Positions 22,521-31,696 are shown, counted from the stretch's first letter. The stretch: DNA of 64,000 bases from an uncultured Tissierellia bacterium (GCA_902488465.1 CABTWE010000004.1:1-64000), one strand, 5' to 3'. The notes: a model not told the origin generated them from the letters alone. Numbers and translations are program-made.

Positions 22521-23837
22521 ATGCGAGATAAAATAGTTACTTTAGTTGGACGACCGAATGTCGGCAAATCCACTTTATTTAATAGAATTACAAATAATCG
22601 TTCCTCAATAACCGAGGACACTCCTGGCGTTACGAGAGATAGATTATATGCAAGAGCAGAATGGCTCGGAAAACCATTTCTTCTTGTAGATACCGGCGGA
22701 CTTGATCCGCAAAGTGACGACGACTTTATGCCGGAGATTATTGAACAAGCGGAAGTGGCTATTGAGTCTTCAGTAGCTGTTATTTTCATTGTCGATGGAG
22801 TATCAGGGCTCACATCGACTGATAAAACAATACTTTCAATGCTTAGAAGAATGAATTCGAATATTGTTTTGGCGATAAATAAATTTGATAGCAAAGAATC
22901 ACAAGATAATTTCTATGATTTTTATGAACTTGGTATAAATGAAATGGTTCAAATTTCAGCTGAACATGGAACCGGTGTCGGAGATTTGCTTGATGAAGTT
23001 TTTAAATTTTTCCCACAAGACGAAGAAATCGAAGAAAATCCGGATGAAATAAAAGTTGCACTTATAGGTAAACCAAATGTTGGAAAGAGTTCACTTCTAA
23101 ACAATATTTTGGGTGAAAAAAGAGCAATAGTAACAAATATTCCGGGGACAACAAGAGATTCAATCGACACATTTGTTGAAATAGGGGGCAGAGATTTCAG
23201 ACTTATTGACACAGCCGGTCTTCGCAAAAAATCAAAAATTACGGAAGCTGTTGAAAGATTTTCTGCTATAAGAACACTTTCCGCAATTGATGAAAGCGAT
23301 ATATGTGTACTTGTAATTGATGCGGTTGAAGGACCTACGGAACAGGATACAAAAGTTATGGGATACGCCTTTGAGAATAGAAAAGGCGTGGTTATTGCTA
23401 TAAACAAATGGGATCTTGTTGAAAAGGACAGCTTTACTCAAAGGGACTATGTAAAGGAAATAAGAAATAAGATACAATATGTGCCATTTGCACCTATTGT
23501 GTTTATCTCCGCTAAGACCGGTCAGAGGGTAGACACTCTTATAGACACAGTTGTAAAGGTTTATGACAACTATAACAAGAGAATTCCTACGGGAGTATTG
23601 AACAAGATTGTTTCAGACGCAATACTTCTTAATGTAACTCCACAGGACAAGGGTAGAAGACTCAAAATTTATTATGGTTCACAAGTTAGCGCTGCACCAC
23701 CGGTTGTAATTTTTTATGTTAATGATACGAAACTTACTCACTTTTCGTACACGAGATATTTGGAAAATTCCATAAGAAAAAATTATGATTTTGAGGGAGT
23801 ACCTATTTCGATAGTTTATAAAAACAGGGGAGAATAA
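22521..23837 (+). CDS. der: Ribosome-assembly GTPase Der (EngA)
   Basis: Der is an essential GTPase for 50S subunit maturation. The 438-residue protein has two tandem G domains with P-loops GRPNVGKS (10-17) and GKPNVGKS (about 183-190). Each has DTPGVTRD- or GTTRDS-type switches, and NKFD/NKWD specificity motifs are present. A KH-like C-terminal domain (about 355-438) completes the family architecture. It heads a nine-gene operon, with the next start overlapping its stop. Confidence 0.96.
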   Translation: MRDKIVTLVGRPNVGKSTLFNRITNNRSSITEDTPGVTRDRLYARAEWLGKPFLLVDTGGLDPQSDDDFMPEIIEQAEVAIESSVAVIFIVDGVSGLTSTDKTILSMLRRMNSNIVLAINKFDSKESQDNFYDFYELGINEMVQISAEHGTGVGDLLDEVFKFFPQDEEIEENPDEIKVALIGKPNVGKSSLLNNILGEKRAIVTNIPGTTRDSIDTFVEIGGRDFRLIDTAGLRKKSKITEAVERFSAIRTLSAIDESDICVLVIDAVEGPTEQDTKVMGYAFENRKGVVIAINKWDLVEKDSFTQRDYVKEIRNKIQYVPFAPIVFISAKTGQRVDTLIDTVVKVYDNYNKRIPTGVLNKIVSDAILLNVTPQDKGRRLKIYYGSQVSAAPPVVIFYVNDTKLTHFSYTRYLENSIRKNYDFEGVPISIVYKNRGE

Positions 23838-24424
23838 TGAATTATCTTTATTATCTTCTTGCATATATCATTGGCAGCATCAGCTTTTCTTATCTTTTAG
23901 TTAAGATTTTTAAAAATGAGGATGTAAGAAATAAGGGAAGTAAAAATGCCGGAGGAACAAATGTAATAAGGATTTATGGATGGAAACTTGGACTTCCGGT
24001 TGCAATTTTGGATATTTTTAAAGGTGTATTTGTAACATTTATTTTTAAGAAATACGATTTGGGATATCCGGTTGTAGCACTATTTTTTGCTGTGCTTGGA
24101 CATTGCTATCCGATTTTTATGAAATTCAAAGGCGGCAAGGGAATTGCAACAACGGCAGGAGGTTTTACATTTTTATTTATAAACATTTTTCCGTTTGGAT
24201 TGGCTGTTTTTGCCGGACTTGCGGTTCTTACAGGATATGTATCAGTTGCAAGTATATTTATGGTTTTCACAAGTGGGATCTTGATAATTTACACTTATGC
24301 TTTAGATAAGATAGAGATTGTTGCGATTGCAGGGATTATTCTTCTTGCAATAATAAGACACAACTCAAATATAAAAAGATTAATCCGAAGAGAGGAAAAT
24401 CAATTTCGGATTGGAGGGAAATAA
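23837..24424 (+). CDS. plsY: Acyl-phosphate:glycerol-3-phosphate acyltransferase PlsY
   Basis: PlsY makes lysophosphatidic acid from acyl-phosphate (made by PlsX, encoded at the right edge of the window) and glycerol-3-phosphate. The 195-residue, five-TM protein has the family signatures GSKNAGGTNVIR (about 34-45), GHCYPIFMKFKGGKGIAT (about 92-109) and a C-terminal IIRHNSNIKRL. It lies between der and gpsA, the latter supplying its glycerol-3-phosphate substrate. Start and stop codons overlap on both sides by one base. Confidence 0.95.
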   Translation: MNYLYYLLAYIIGSISFSYLLVKIFKNEDVRNKGSKNAGGTNVIRIYGWKLGLPVAILDIFKGVFVTFIFKKYDLGYPVVALFFAVLGHCYPIFMKFKGGKGIATTAGGFTFLFINIFPFGLAVFAGLAVLTGYVSVASIFMVFTSGILIIYTYALDKIEIVAIAGIILLAIIRHNSNIKRLIRREENQFRIGGK

Positions 24425-25428
24425 TGAAAACGTGTATAGTTGGCGGAGGGAGTTGGGGTATTGCTCTTGCAAGTGTACTCTCAACTAATGGCCGAGATGT
24501 CACACTTTATATGAGAAGCTCAGAACAAAAAGAATATATTTTAAAAAATAAAAGAAGTCCAAAATATTTGAAGGATTTTATTTTTCCAGATAATATTAAT
24601 CTTACAGATGATTTAAGATCTCTAGATGGATGTGATCTTGCGGTTATAGCAACTCCTTTTCAGAAAATGGAGGAGATTTTAATTGAGATAAAACCTCATT
24701 TATCACAAAAAACAATAATTTTAAATGTTTCAAAAGGACTTAATATTGAAAACTGTGAAACGGGAGAATATTTTGCAAATAAAATCTGTCCGGATAATAA
24801 GTATGCAGTTTTGAGTGGACCGTCACACGCTGAAGAAGTTTCAAAAAAAATGATTACAACTGTAGTTATATGCTCAAAAGATATTGAAGTTGCAAAGAGT
24901 CTTCAAGATTTATTTATGAATGAATATTTCAGAGTTTATATTCATACCGATGTTTCGGGAGTTGAAGTTGCGGGTGCATTAAAAAATGTAATTGCGATAG
25001 GTTCCGGTATATTAAAGGGTATAAATGAAGGGGACAATGCAAGAGCAGCTTTAATTACAAGAGGGCTTTTTGAAATTGCACGACTCGGTAAAAAGTTGAA
25101 CTGCAATATGATGACATTTATGGGTCTTGCAGGAATGGGCGACCTCATAGTTACTGCAACTTCAGTGCACTCAAGAAACTTCAGAGCGGGAGTTTTAATT
25201 GGAAAAGGTGTTCCGGTTGAAAGGCTTGAAGATGAGGTTGGAGAAACAGTTGAAGGTCTTAAGACTGTAAAGGCTGCACATATTCTTTCCCAAAAATATA
25301 ACATCGAGATGCCTATAACGGAAGCTATATATAAGGGTATTTATGAAAATAAAGATCCACATAAAGCGATACTCGAACTTATGACAAGAAGTAAGAAACA
25401 CGAATTTTTAGAGGAGATGGTATTATAG
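24424..25428 (+). CDS. gpsA: Glycerol-3-phosphate dehydrogenase [NAD(P)+]
   Basis: GpsA reduces dihydroxyacetone phosphate to glycerol-3-phosphate for phospholipid synthesis. The 334-residue protein has the N-terminal dinucleotide-binding GGGSWGIALA (7-16), LSGPSHAEEV, the catalytic Lys in ALKNVIAIGSGI and GLAGMGDLIVTATS in the C-terminal substrate domain. It follows plsY directly, linking precursor and acyltransferase in one operon. Confidence 0.95.
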   Translation: MKTCIVGGGSWGIALASVLSTNGRDVTLYMRSSEQKEYILKNKRSPKYLKDFIFPDNINLTDDLRSLDGCDLAVIATPFQKMEEILIEIKPHLSQKTIILNVSKGLNIENCETGEYFANKICPDNKYAVLSGPSHAEEVSKKMITTVVICSKDIEVAKSLQDLFMNEYFRVYIHTDVSGVEVAGALKNVIAIGSGILKGINEGDNARAALITRGLFEIARLGKKLNCNMMTFMGLAGMGDLIVTATSVHSRNFRAGVLIGKGVPVERLEDEVGETVEGLKTVKAAHILSQKYNIEMPITEAIYKGIYENKDPHKAILELMTRSKKHEFLEEMVL

Positions 25429-26621
25429 TGAGCGAAAAAACGGTGGATAAAAAAAGTAGATTCACAAGTTGGATTGTAATATTTTCGCTTATTTACATTA
25501 TATTTCTTGAAATTGTTGTTAAACCAAAAATAATGGCTGTTGGCGGAAAATTTGTCACACCTGTTGAAACAACTTATTATGATGGCATTGAAACGGAGTT
25601 TGTACTTTTGAAAGATGAAACGCCTTTCAACGCCGCCAGCGTAAATGAACCTATGCATTATGATGAAGGCACGCGTCTTGGATTTGGTGAAATAAAGGCG
25701 GGAAAAACAACTTCAAATGAATATGCACAACTCTCAAAAAGACTACAAGATATAAATGATAGAATATCAATTTATAAAAATCAAATTAACGACATAGACA
25801 AAGAATTAAGACGCTCGATTATAAATGGGAATTACAGTCTAGCGGTTGATCTTGTCGGAAGTTTCTCATATCAAAATAATGAGAGTGTGGGGCAAATAAA
25901 TGTTGAGGACCTTGAAAAGGAAAAAGCGAATATAACAAATCAAATAAATCACATGGCGGGCGAAATTATTTGGAATCCGCCGGGAATTATAAGTTATACG
26001 TTGGACGGTTTTGAGGATTTGAAAAATGAAAGTTTGTACTTAACTTCAAGGGATGAGTTCAAATCTATATTAAATAGACCGGTTGTGAAGAGTTATTCAA
26101 GAGACTTTAAAATCATTGATAATTTTAAAGCTACGGCAATGTTTTACGCTCCGAATAACGGAAGACTTAAAGAACTCGATGGCAAGTATGTTACTTACAG
26201 CATCGACAACTTTAATACATTTGGAAAAGGCATCGCATTGGTGCCGGCTGATTATGACAAAGAGGGCGTTGCGGGTATTTTTATAAACAGTCACATCGAA
26301 GACATATATCAAATGAGAAAAGGTAAGATTAATGTCATTTTCAATTCTGTCAAAGCTCTTATAATTCCAACCGGAAGTCTAATAAAAAAAGATGGCGTTG
26401 TTGGAGTTTTAGCAAGAGATGTAAATGGGATAATTCAGTTTAGACCGGTCACACTTTTAAAACGAGAAGCGGAAAAAAGTTATGTTTCCCAAGGGAATGA
26501 AAAGGGAATGATAAATGTAAATGGTGAGAATGTACTCACTTTACAATATTATGAAGACGTGGTTTTAAGACCTGACGCGGATATGATAGGTCAAATTTTT
26601 ATAAGAAATGAATTTAAATAG
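25428..26621 (+). CDS. HlyD-like membrane-anchored adaptor protein
   Basis: This 397-residue protein has a single N-terminal TM helix (about 14-31) and then an extracytoplasmic part. A Glu/Lys/Asn-rich helical hairpin (about 105-180) is followed by a beta-rich region (about 225-390) containing the HlyD-like LIIPTGSLIKKDG and GVLARDVNG stretches. Proteins of this kind, labelled HlyD-family adaptors, are found between gpsA and yggS/sepF in several clostridia. No transporter is adjacent, and in a monoderm the partner is unclear. A link to division or envelope synthesis is inferred from position only. The start is GTG, overlapping the gpsA stop. Confidence 0.6.
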   Translation: MSEKTVDKKSRFTSWIVIFSLIYIIFLEIVVKPKIMAVGGKFVTPVETTYYDGIETEFVLLKDETPFNAASVNEPMHYDEGTRLGFGEIKAGKTTSNEYAQLSKRLQDINDRISIYKNQINDIDKELRRSIINGNYSLAVDLVGSFSYQNNESVGQINVEDLEKEKANITNQINHMAGEIIWNPPGIISYTLDGFEDLKNESLYLTSRDEFKSILNRPVVKSYSRDFKIIDNFKATAMFYAPNNGRLKELDGKYVTYSIDNFNTFGKGIALVPADYDKEGVAGIFINSHIEDIYQMRKGKINVIFNSVKALIIPTGSLIKKDGVVGVLARDVNGIIQFRPVTLLKREAEKSYVSQGNEKGMINVNGENVLTLQYYEDVVLRPDADMIGQIFIRNEFK

Positions 26622-26639
26622 TGCTTTGGAGGTGGTTAT

Positions 26640-27323
26640 TTGACAATAAAGGACAATGTTAACGAAGTTAGAGAAAACATAGCAAAAGCCGCTTTAAGAG
26701 TCGGAAGAAATCCCGAAGATGTAACCCTTTGCGCAGTAAGTAAATATATTGATGTACCAAGGATTAAAGAAGCGCTAGAAGCAGGCGTAACTGTTCTTGG
26801 GGAAAATAAGGTACAGGAACTTGTTGATAAGCTTCCGCAATTTTCTGAAGATGTAAATTTTCATATGATTGGACAATTGCAAACAAATAAAGTAAAATAT
26901 ATAATAGATAAAGTTAAACTTATTCATTCGCTTGACAGGATGAGTTTGTTAAAAACTTTGGACAAGGAAGCGAAGAAAAAGAATATAATTTCAGATACAT
27001 TAATTCAAGTGAATTTGACCTCGGACCCGAATCGTGGCGGTGTCTCTGTTGAAGAATTGCCTAAGTTTGTCGAAGAAGTTGGGAAATATTCATCGATAAG
27101 AGTTAGGGGTTTAATGTGCGTTGCACAGAATGTAGATGATGAAAAAATAATTCGTGAAGATTTTAAACGAATGAGACTAGAATTTGAGCGTTTAAAGTTG
27201 TATAATATATATAATGTTTCTGGCGAGATTCTTTCTATGGGTATGAGTCATGATTATGAAATAGCTGTAGAAGAAGGTGCTACGCTTGTTAGAGTGGGTA
27301 CCAGAATTTTTGGAAAGAGATAA
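26640..27323 (+). CDS. PLP homeostasis protein YggS/YlmE
   Basis: YggS-family proteins bind pyridoxal phosphate and buffer its level without a known reaction. The 227-residue protein has the single-domain TIM-barrel pattern with the PLP lysine K35 in CAVSKYID, GENKVQEL, HMIGQLQTNKVKYI and the C-terminal SMGMSHDYEIAVEEGATLVRVG phosphate-binding region. The start is TTG behind GGAGGTGG. The position before sepF is the usual Firmicutes order. Confidence 0.92.
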   Translation: MTIKDNVNEVRENIAKAALRVGRNPEDVTLCAVSKYIDVPRIKEALEAGVTVLGENKVQELVDKLPQFSEDVNFHMIGQLQTNKVKYIIDKVKLIHSLDRMSLLKTLDKEAKKKNIISDTLIQVNLTSDPNRGGVSVEELPKFVEEVGKYSSIRVRGLMCVAQNVDDEKIIREDFKRMRLEFERLKLYNIYNVSGEILSMGMSHDYEIAVEEGATLVRVGTRIFGKR

Positions 27324-27332
27324 GGAGGAACT

Positions 27333-27794
27333 ATGAGCATTTTAGATAAGATGAAGAATTTAATCATCGCTCCGGATACGGATGAAGAATACGAAGAAGA
27401 ATATGTAGAAGCTGAAAAACCGGTTGTTGAAAAGAAAGTTTTTACAACAACACAAACACCGGCTACAAGACCAAGCGTGACAACTCAAAGAGCTGCTGTT
27501 TCAACAAGAACAGGGGCACTACCTTTTAAGATTCAAATTCAAGACCCACTCAAATATGACGATGCACCAAAGATTATCGATAAATTGATTTTAAATGATG
27601 CAGTTGTGGTTAATTTTGAGCACTTAGAACCTGAACTAAAAAGACAAGTTTTTGATTTTATCAATGGCGGAATTTATGCAATCGAAGGCAGAATTCAAAA
27701 AGTTACACAAGACATTTTTATTCTTGCACCAAAGGATGTAGCTATTGAAGGTATAAAAGAAGAAATTCTTGAAAGTGGCTTGTATTCTTGGTAG
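27333..27794 (+). CDS. sepF: Cell division protein SepF
   Basis: SepF links FtsZ to the membrane and shapes the division septum. The 153-residue protein has a short N-terminal helix (MSILDKMKNLI) of the membrane-anchor type, an acidic then Thr/Ala/Arg-rich linker (about 17-65), and the SepF core (about 68-153) with the NDAVVVNFEHLE and DFINGGIYAIEGRIQKV motifs. The ylmG and divIVA genes that usually accompany sepF are not present here. The start has AAGGAGG just upstream. Confidence 0.92.
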   Translation: MSILDKMKNLIIAPDTDEEYEEEYVEAEKPVVEKKVFTTTQTPATRPSVTTQRAAVSTRTGALPFKIQIQDPLKYDDAPKIIDKLILNDAVVVNFEHLEPELKRQVFDFINGGIYAIEGRIQKVTQDIFILAPKDVAIEGIKEEILESGLYSW

Positions 27795-28564
27795 AAGAGT
27801 TATCCTTTCTAAACAAGGAAGAAGTGTCTTTTTATAAGATGCTCGAGGAAAAGGTTCTTATATCAAATCGAAGAAATTCATATGAAGAGACAGATTTTTT
27901 AGATCCATTTTGGCAAAAGATGTTGATTTCTATTGCCAACAAATATGATGGGGTGTCTGTTTCTTTTTTCGGTGCTTTCAATAATGCGGAAAGATGTGTA
28001 GGTGTTATTTATAACGACTATTTGCCGGTGCCAATAGAAGACGAGTACATGAGTGTGCTTGCTTTTGATTCTAAGTTTGACGATGTCAAGCACAAAGATG
28101 TATTGGGGAAGCTTATGAACATGGGAATTGAAAGAGAAACGGTTGGAGATATTATATTTTATAAAGATGCTTGCTTTTTTAGTGTGAAGAAGTCCGTTGA
28201 ATCATTTTTGTTATCTCAGTTTCAAGATATAAGGAGACACAGCGTGAGCCTTTATAGCGTTGACGGCGAAGGACTAAAGGTTGTTGAATCTGAAAAAACG
28301 ACAGAGGTTATTATCGCTGCATCTTTACGTGCGGATTTACTTGTTGCAAAAATTTATAATATTAAAAGAAATATAGCTACATCTATGATATCAAAAGGTT
28401 TAATGAAGCTTGACTATAGAGTTTTTACAAGAGGGGACAGGCAAGTCGAACTTCCGGCTCTTATTTCTCTTCGCGGATATGGCAGAGTTTATGTCGATGA
28501 AGTAGTTGGGAGGACAGGAAGTGACAACTTGAAAGTTAAATTGCGTCGGGAGGTTTACAGTTGA
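27788..28564 (+). CDS. S4-domain RNA-binding protein YlmH
   Basis: This 258-residue protein has the YlmH arrangement: an N-terminal RNP-like domain (about 1-175) and a C-terminal S4 RNA-binding domain (about 183-250; LRADLLVAKIYNIKR, GLMKLDYRV, LISLRGYGRVYVDEVVGRT). YlmH has been linked in Bacillus to ribosome-associated quality control alongside RqcP, as well as to division-cluster context. The start is a TTG overlapping the sepF stop, with no clear ribosome binding site, so coupled translation is likely. An ATG at 27839 is a less likely alternative because it would remove conserved N-terminal sequence. Confidence 0.82.
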   Translation: MVEELSFLNKEEVSFYKMLEEKVLISNRRNSYEETDFLDPFWQKMLISIANKYDGVSVSFFGAFNNAERCVGVIYNDYLPVPIEDEYMSVLAFDSKFDDVKHKDVLGKLMNMGIERETVGDIIFYKDACFFSVKKSVESFLLSQFQDIRRHSVSLYSVDGEGLKVVESEKTTEVIIAASLRADLLVAKIYNIKRNIATSMISKGLMKLDYRVFTRGDRQVELPALISLRGYGRVYVDEVVGRTGSDNLKVKLRREVYS

Positions 28565-29007
28565 TATACTTATTTGTTATTTTATTTGTATTATTGGATC
28601 AGGTTACTAAATTTGCGGCATCCAAGTATTTAATTCATAATTCAATAAAAATTTTTGACTGGTTTAAACTAGATTATGTTGAAAATAGAGGAGCGGCATT
28701 TGGATTTCTCGATGGGAAACAAACATTTTTTATTGTTGTAACTGTTTTTGTTCTAGTATTTTTAGCGTTTTTTATTTACAAACACTATTCTTCTCTTTCT
28801 ACGCTTGAAGTTTGGGCATCTATTCTTTTGTTTTCAGGGGCTATTGGAAACCTCATTGACAGAGTTGTTCAAGGCTATGTTATTGATTTTATCTCAGTTA
28901 GAATTTTTAATGTGTATGATTTTCCGGTTTTTAACTTTGCAGATATTTATGTAACATTTGCAGTTATTGTTTATTTATTAAGTGCTATAAGTCATGAGAG
29001 AAGTTAG
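28561..29007 (+). CDS. lspA: Prolipoprotein signal peptidase
   Basis: LspA removes the signal peptide from diacylated prolipoproteins such as the OppA-like protein encoded here. The 148-residue protein has four TM helices and the active-site aspartates D100 (GNLIDR) and D128 (FNFADIYV), with the family DQVTK (13-17) and NRGAAFGFL. The start is TTG behind GGGAGG, overlapping the ylmH stop by 4 bases. Confidence 0.94.
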   Translation: MIYLFVILFVLLDQVTKFAASKYLIHNSIKIFDWFKLDYVENRGAAFGFLDGKQTFFIVVTVFVLVFLAFFIYKHYSSLSTLEVWASILLFSGAIGNLIDRVVQGYVIDFISVRIFNVYDFPVFNFADIYVTFAVIVYLLSAISHERS

Positions 29008-29911
29008 TTTTACCTATTTGCAAAATGATGAAAACAGAGTTGACAAATATTTTGATTTATTTGGATTTGACTCGCGTTCTGAATTTCAGTCTCTTATAAA
29101 AGACGGAAATTTTTTTGTTAATGGGAAAAAAGAAAAACAAAATTATAAGTTTAGAGAAAATGATATTGTTAAAATTATTTTTCCTGAAGAGATAAAACAA
29201 AGCACTGAAGGAATTGATGTTCCGATACTTTTTGAAAATGAAAATATTATTGTTTTAAATAAGCCACCTTTTATCGCTGTTCACGGTGCTAAAAGTTATT
29301 CCGGTCCAACACTTGTCGATTGGCTCTTGGATCGAGGTTATAAACTTAGTGACGGGGAAGATGAAACAAGGCCTGGTGTCGTTCACAGGCTCGATGCGGA
29401 CACAAGCGGAATTATAATTTTTGCAAAAAATAATGAATCTCATTCGATTTTAAAAAGGGATTTTCAGGAAAAGAATGTGTCGAAACATTATTTCGCTATT
29501 TCAAACGGAGTTTCAAAGAGTGATGAGTTTACAATTGATAAGCCGATTGCAAGAAGCAAAAATCCGGTAAAGATGGGAATTGTTGAAGGCGGAAGAAGGG
29601 CAGTTTCAATTGTAAAGAGATTAGATGGGAATGATTTTTTTATACTGTTTGATGTAAAAATCATCACCGGAAGAACACATCAAATTCGCGTTCACCTCGC
29701 TTCGGAAAATCTTCCTATTTTAGGGGATAAAGTTTACGGAATGAAACGTGAAAGAATCAATGTATCAAGACAAATGCTTCATGCACATTCAATTGAATTT
29801 TTTGAGCCATTAACACGAGAAAAAATAAAAATTGAAGCACCTATTTTTGAAGATATGAAAGAAGCATTAAAAAAAGCCGATTTATCTATCGATAAAACGA
29901 CTAATTTATAG
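28994..29911 (+). CDS. RluA/RluD-family pseudouridine synthase
   Basis: The family converts uridines in 23S rRNA (or tRNA) to pseudouridine. The 305-residue protein has an N-terminal S4-like domain (about 1-65) and a catalytic domain with HRLDADTSG containing the nucleophile Asp (about 134), then GRTHQIRVHLA and PILGDKVYG. The presence of the S4 domain and the place after lspA fit RluD or its Firmicutes homologue YlyB. It is the last gene of the der operon. Its stop codon abuts that of rqcH with no gap. Confidence 0.9.
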   Translation: MREVSFTYLQNDENRVDKYFDLFGFDSRSEFQSLIKDGNFFVNGKKEKQNYKFRENDIVKIIFPEEIKQSTEGIDVPILFENENIIVLNKPPFIAVHGAKSYSGPTLVDWLLDRGYKLSDGEDETRPGVVHRLDADTSGIIIFAKNNESHSILKRDFQEKNVSKHYFAISNGVSKSDEFTIDKPIARSKNPVKMGIVEGGRRAVSIVKRLDGNDFFILFDVKIITGRTHQIRVHLASENLPILGDKVYGMKRERINVSRQMLHAHSIEFFEPLTREKIKIEAPIFEDMKEALKKADLSIDKTTNL

Positions 29912-31624
29912 TTATAATTTAATTGGCTCTACAGTAATTGTTTTGAAGTCCTTGTATGTTACAAGTCCCGGTTTTGCACCGGGTATTTTTTTTACGTTTT
30001 TTACTTCAGTATAGTCGATATCAGATTTTATTGTTTTCCCTGAAAGAGCCGCGGCAAGGGAAGCACAATAAACAATATCTTCTTCGGTAACTGTTTCATT
30101 CGCAGACGACAAAATCACATGTGTGCCGGGTTCATTTCTAAGATGGAACCAAAGGTCACTTTTGTGTGCAAGTTTGTTTGTTAATTCATCGTTTTGAATA
30201 TTGTTTCGTCCTGCACGAACAACAAGTCCACTCGGGGATTTAAATTCTCTGAATTTAAGTTTCGGTTCACGTATCTTTTTCTTACTTTTAACCTTGAAAT
30301 ATCCACCGTCAATAAGTTCTTTTCTAATTGCACTTATTTCGTCTATGGTTTCAGTTTGTCTCAAATTTAAAAGTACGCTGTTTAAATAATAAATCTCATT
30401 TTTTATGTGAGGCATACGCTTTTTTAAAACTTCTTCTGTGTTTTTTAGTTTGGTGTACTTATTATACATCTTGTCCACATTTTGTTTCGGAGAAAGTGTT
30501 TCGTCAATATTAAGAGTAATCTCGGCATTGTCTTCACTATAAAAATTGTTAACGATGATTTTTTTATCGCCTTTTTTTATTTTATAAATATTTGCTGCAA
30601 GAAGATCAGCCTTTAACTTTATCGACTCACGATCGCTTGCTTTTAACATATCTTTTTGATTGTTTGCCAGTGCTCTTTCAAGACTTTCAACTTTATTTTT
30701 TATCTTCTTCTCGAGTTCGTGAATTCTTGAAGTTTGAAGTTTGAGAAATGCACGATTTTCGTAGAAAAATTTAACTGCATCATTCATCGAGTCAAATATC
30801 TTTTTATCGTGTGGACGCGGAGTGTCGAACGGTAAAATTCTAAATGGCTTGTCGTCTTTTAGAAGAACAGTAGGAGTAAAATCATTAGTTAAAATTCTAT
30901 TTTTAATCACAATTATTTCATCGACGACTCTATTTTTGTCGGTGTCATCTAAGCTTGAATAATTTATATTTTCATCAAGATTTAATTTGAATAAAATGTC
31001 CAGCACAATATCCGGACTAAAACCTTCAAAATATCTATAGAGCGACTTTGAAAGTGGTTGAAGAGCATTTTCTTCAAGCACTTTTTTTATTTCCTCAAAA
31101 TCCATTTTTAAAATATTTTTCTTGTCACTTACCGGAAGAGTGTATTCTTCTTTTGGAAGGACAAGGCGAACGCTGCTCATGTCGGGATAAACTCTTATAA
31201 GTGCATCCAAAATATTTCCACTTTTTGTTTCATACAAAATCAAATTTGAATATTTTCCCATAATTTCAAAATTAAGGGATACTTTATCCAAATCAAAAAC
31301 GTCGCCAGCGGTATCAAAATCAATTGAGATGACTCTGTCGAGACCGATTTGCCTTATGCCCGAAATCTTTCCGTTGGTTAAATATTTTCTAAGAAGCATC
31401 GTAAACATTGGAGGTTCTTTCGGATTGTCAAATTTATTTTTTGTCAGATAAAAAGCAGGGTTATCTGCAGAAAAACAAAAATATAAGGACATATTTTCAC
31501 CTTTGTTTCTAAGATATATTATTATATCTCTGTTTTCTTGATAAATTTTATCTATACGTGCATTCAAAAGCTTTTCCTGCATTTCATTTTTTAAAGCATA
31601 TAGTGATACGCCGTTCATGCTCAT
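29912..31624 (-). CDS. rqcH: Ribosome quality control NFACT protein RqcH
   Basis: RqcH binds stalled 50S-peptidyl-tRNA complexes and adds C-terminal Ala tails that mark incomplete chains for degradation. The 570-residue protein starts MSMNGVSLYAL, has the NFACT-N domain (about 1-190), helix-hairpin-helix and coiled-coil segments (about 280-430), and the NFACT-R domain (about 445-560) with AGRNNIQND and KSDLWFHLRNEPGTHVIL. Older annotations call it fibronectin-binding protein. The ATG at 31624 has CGAGGTGA upstream; the preceding in-frame GTG is part of that site. Its 3' end carries an intrinsic terminator for the opposite strand. Confidence 0.93.
   Translation of the reverse strand: MSMNGVSLYALKNEMQEKLLNARIDKIYQENRDIIIYLRNKGENMSLYFCFSADNPAFYLTKNKFDNPKEPPMFTMLLRKYLTNGKISGIRQIGLDRVISIDFDTAGDVFDLDKVSLNFEIMGKYSNLILYETKSGNILDALIRVYPDMSSVRLVLPKEEYTLPVSDKKNILKMDFEEIKKVLEENALQPLSKSLYRYFEGFSPDIVLDILFKLNLDENINYSSLDDTDKNRVVDEIIVIKNRILTNDFTPTVLLKDDKPFRILPFDTPRPHDKKIFDSMNDAVKFFYENRAFLKLQTSRIHELEKKIKNKVESLERALANNQKDMLKASDRESIKLKADLLAANIYKIKKGDKKIIVNNFYSEDNAEITLNIDETLSPKQNVDKMYNKYTKLKNTEEVLKKRMPHIKNEIYYLNSVLLNLRQTETIDEISAIRKELIDGGYFKVKSKKKIREPKLKFREFKSPSGLVVRAGRNNIQNDELTNKLAHKSDLWFHLRNEPGTHVILSSANETVTEEDIVYCASLAAALSGKTIKSDIDYTEVKNVKKIPGAKPGLVTYKDFKTITVEPIKL
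29967..29993 (+). terminator. Intrinsic terminator of the der-rluD operon inside rqcH
   Basis: On the plus strand CCCGG (29967-29971) and CCGGG (29979-29983) pair around a 7-base loop, followed by TATTTTTTTT. It lies 55 bases past the rluD-like stop and wholly inside the antisense rqcH coding region. No other terminator is visible for the nine-gene operon. Confidence 0.75.
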
Positions 31625-31643
31625 AAAAATCACCTCGTTGTAT

Positions 31644-31672
31644 ATTATATAAGATTTTAGTTTTTACATCAA
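31644..31672 (-). promoter_or_regulatory. Sigma-A promoter of rqcH
   Basis: On the minus strand TTGATG (31672-31667), a 17-base spacer and TATAAT (31649-31644). Confidence 0.72.
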
Positions 31673-31696
31673 ATATTAAGAAAAATTAATATTTCG

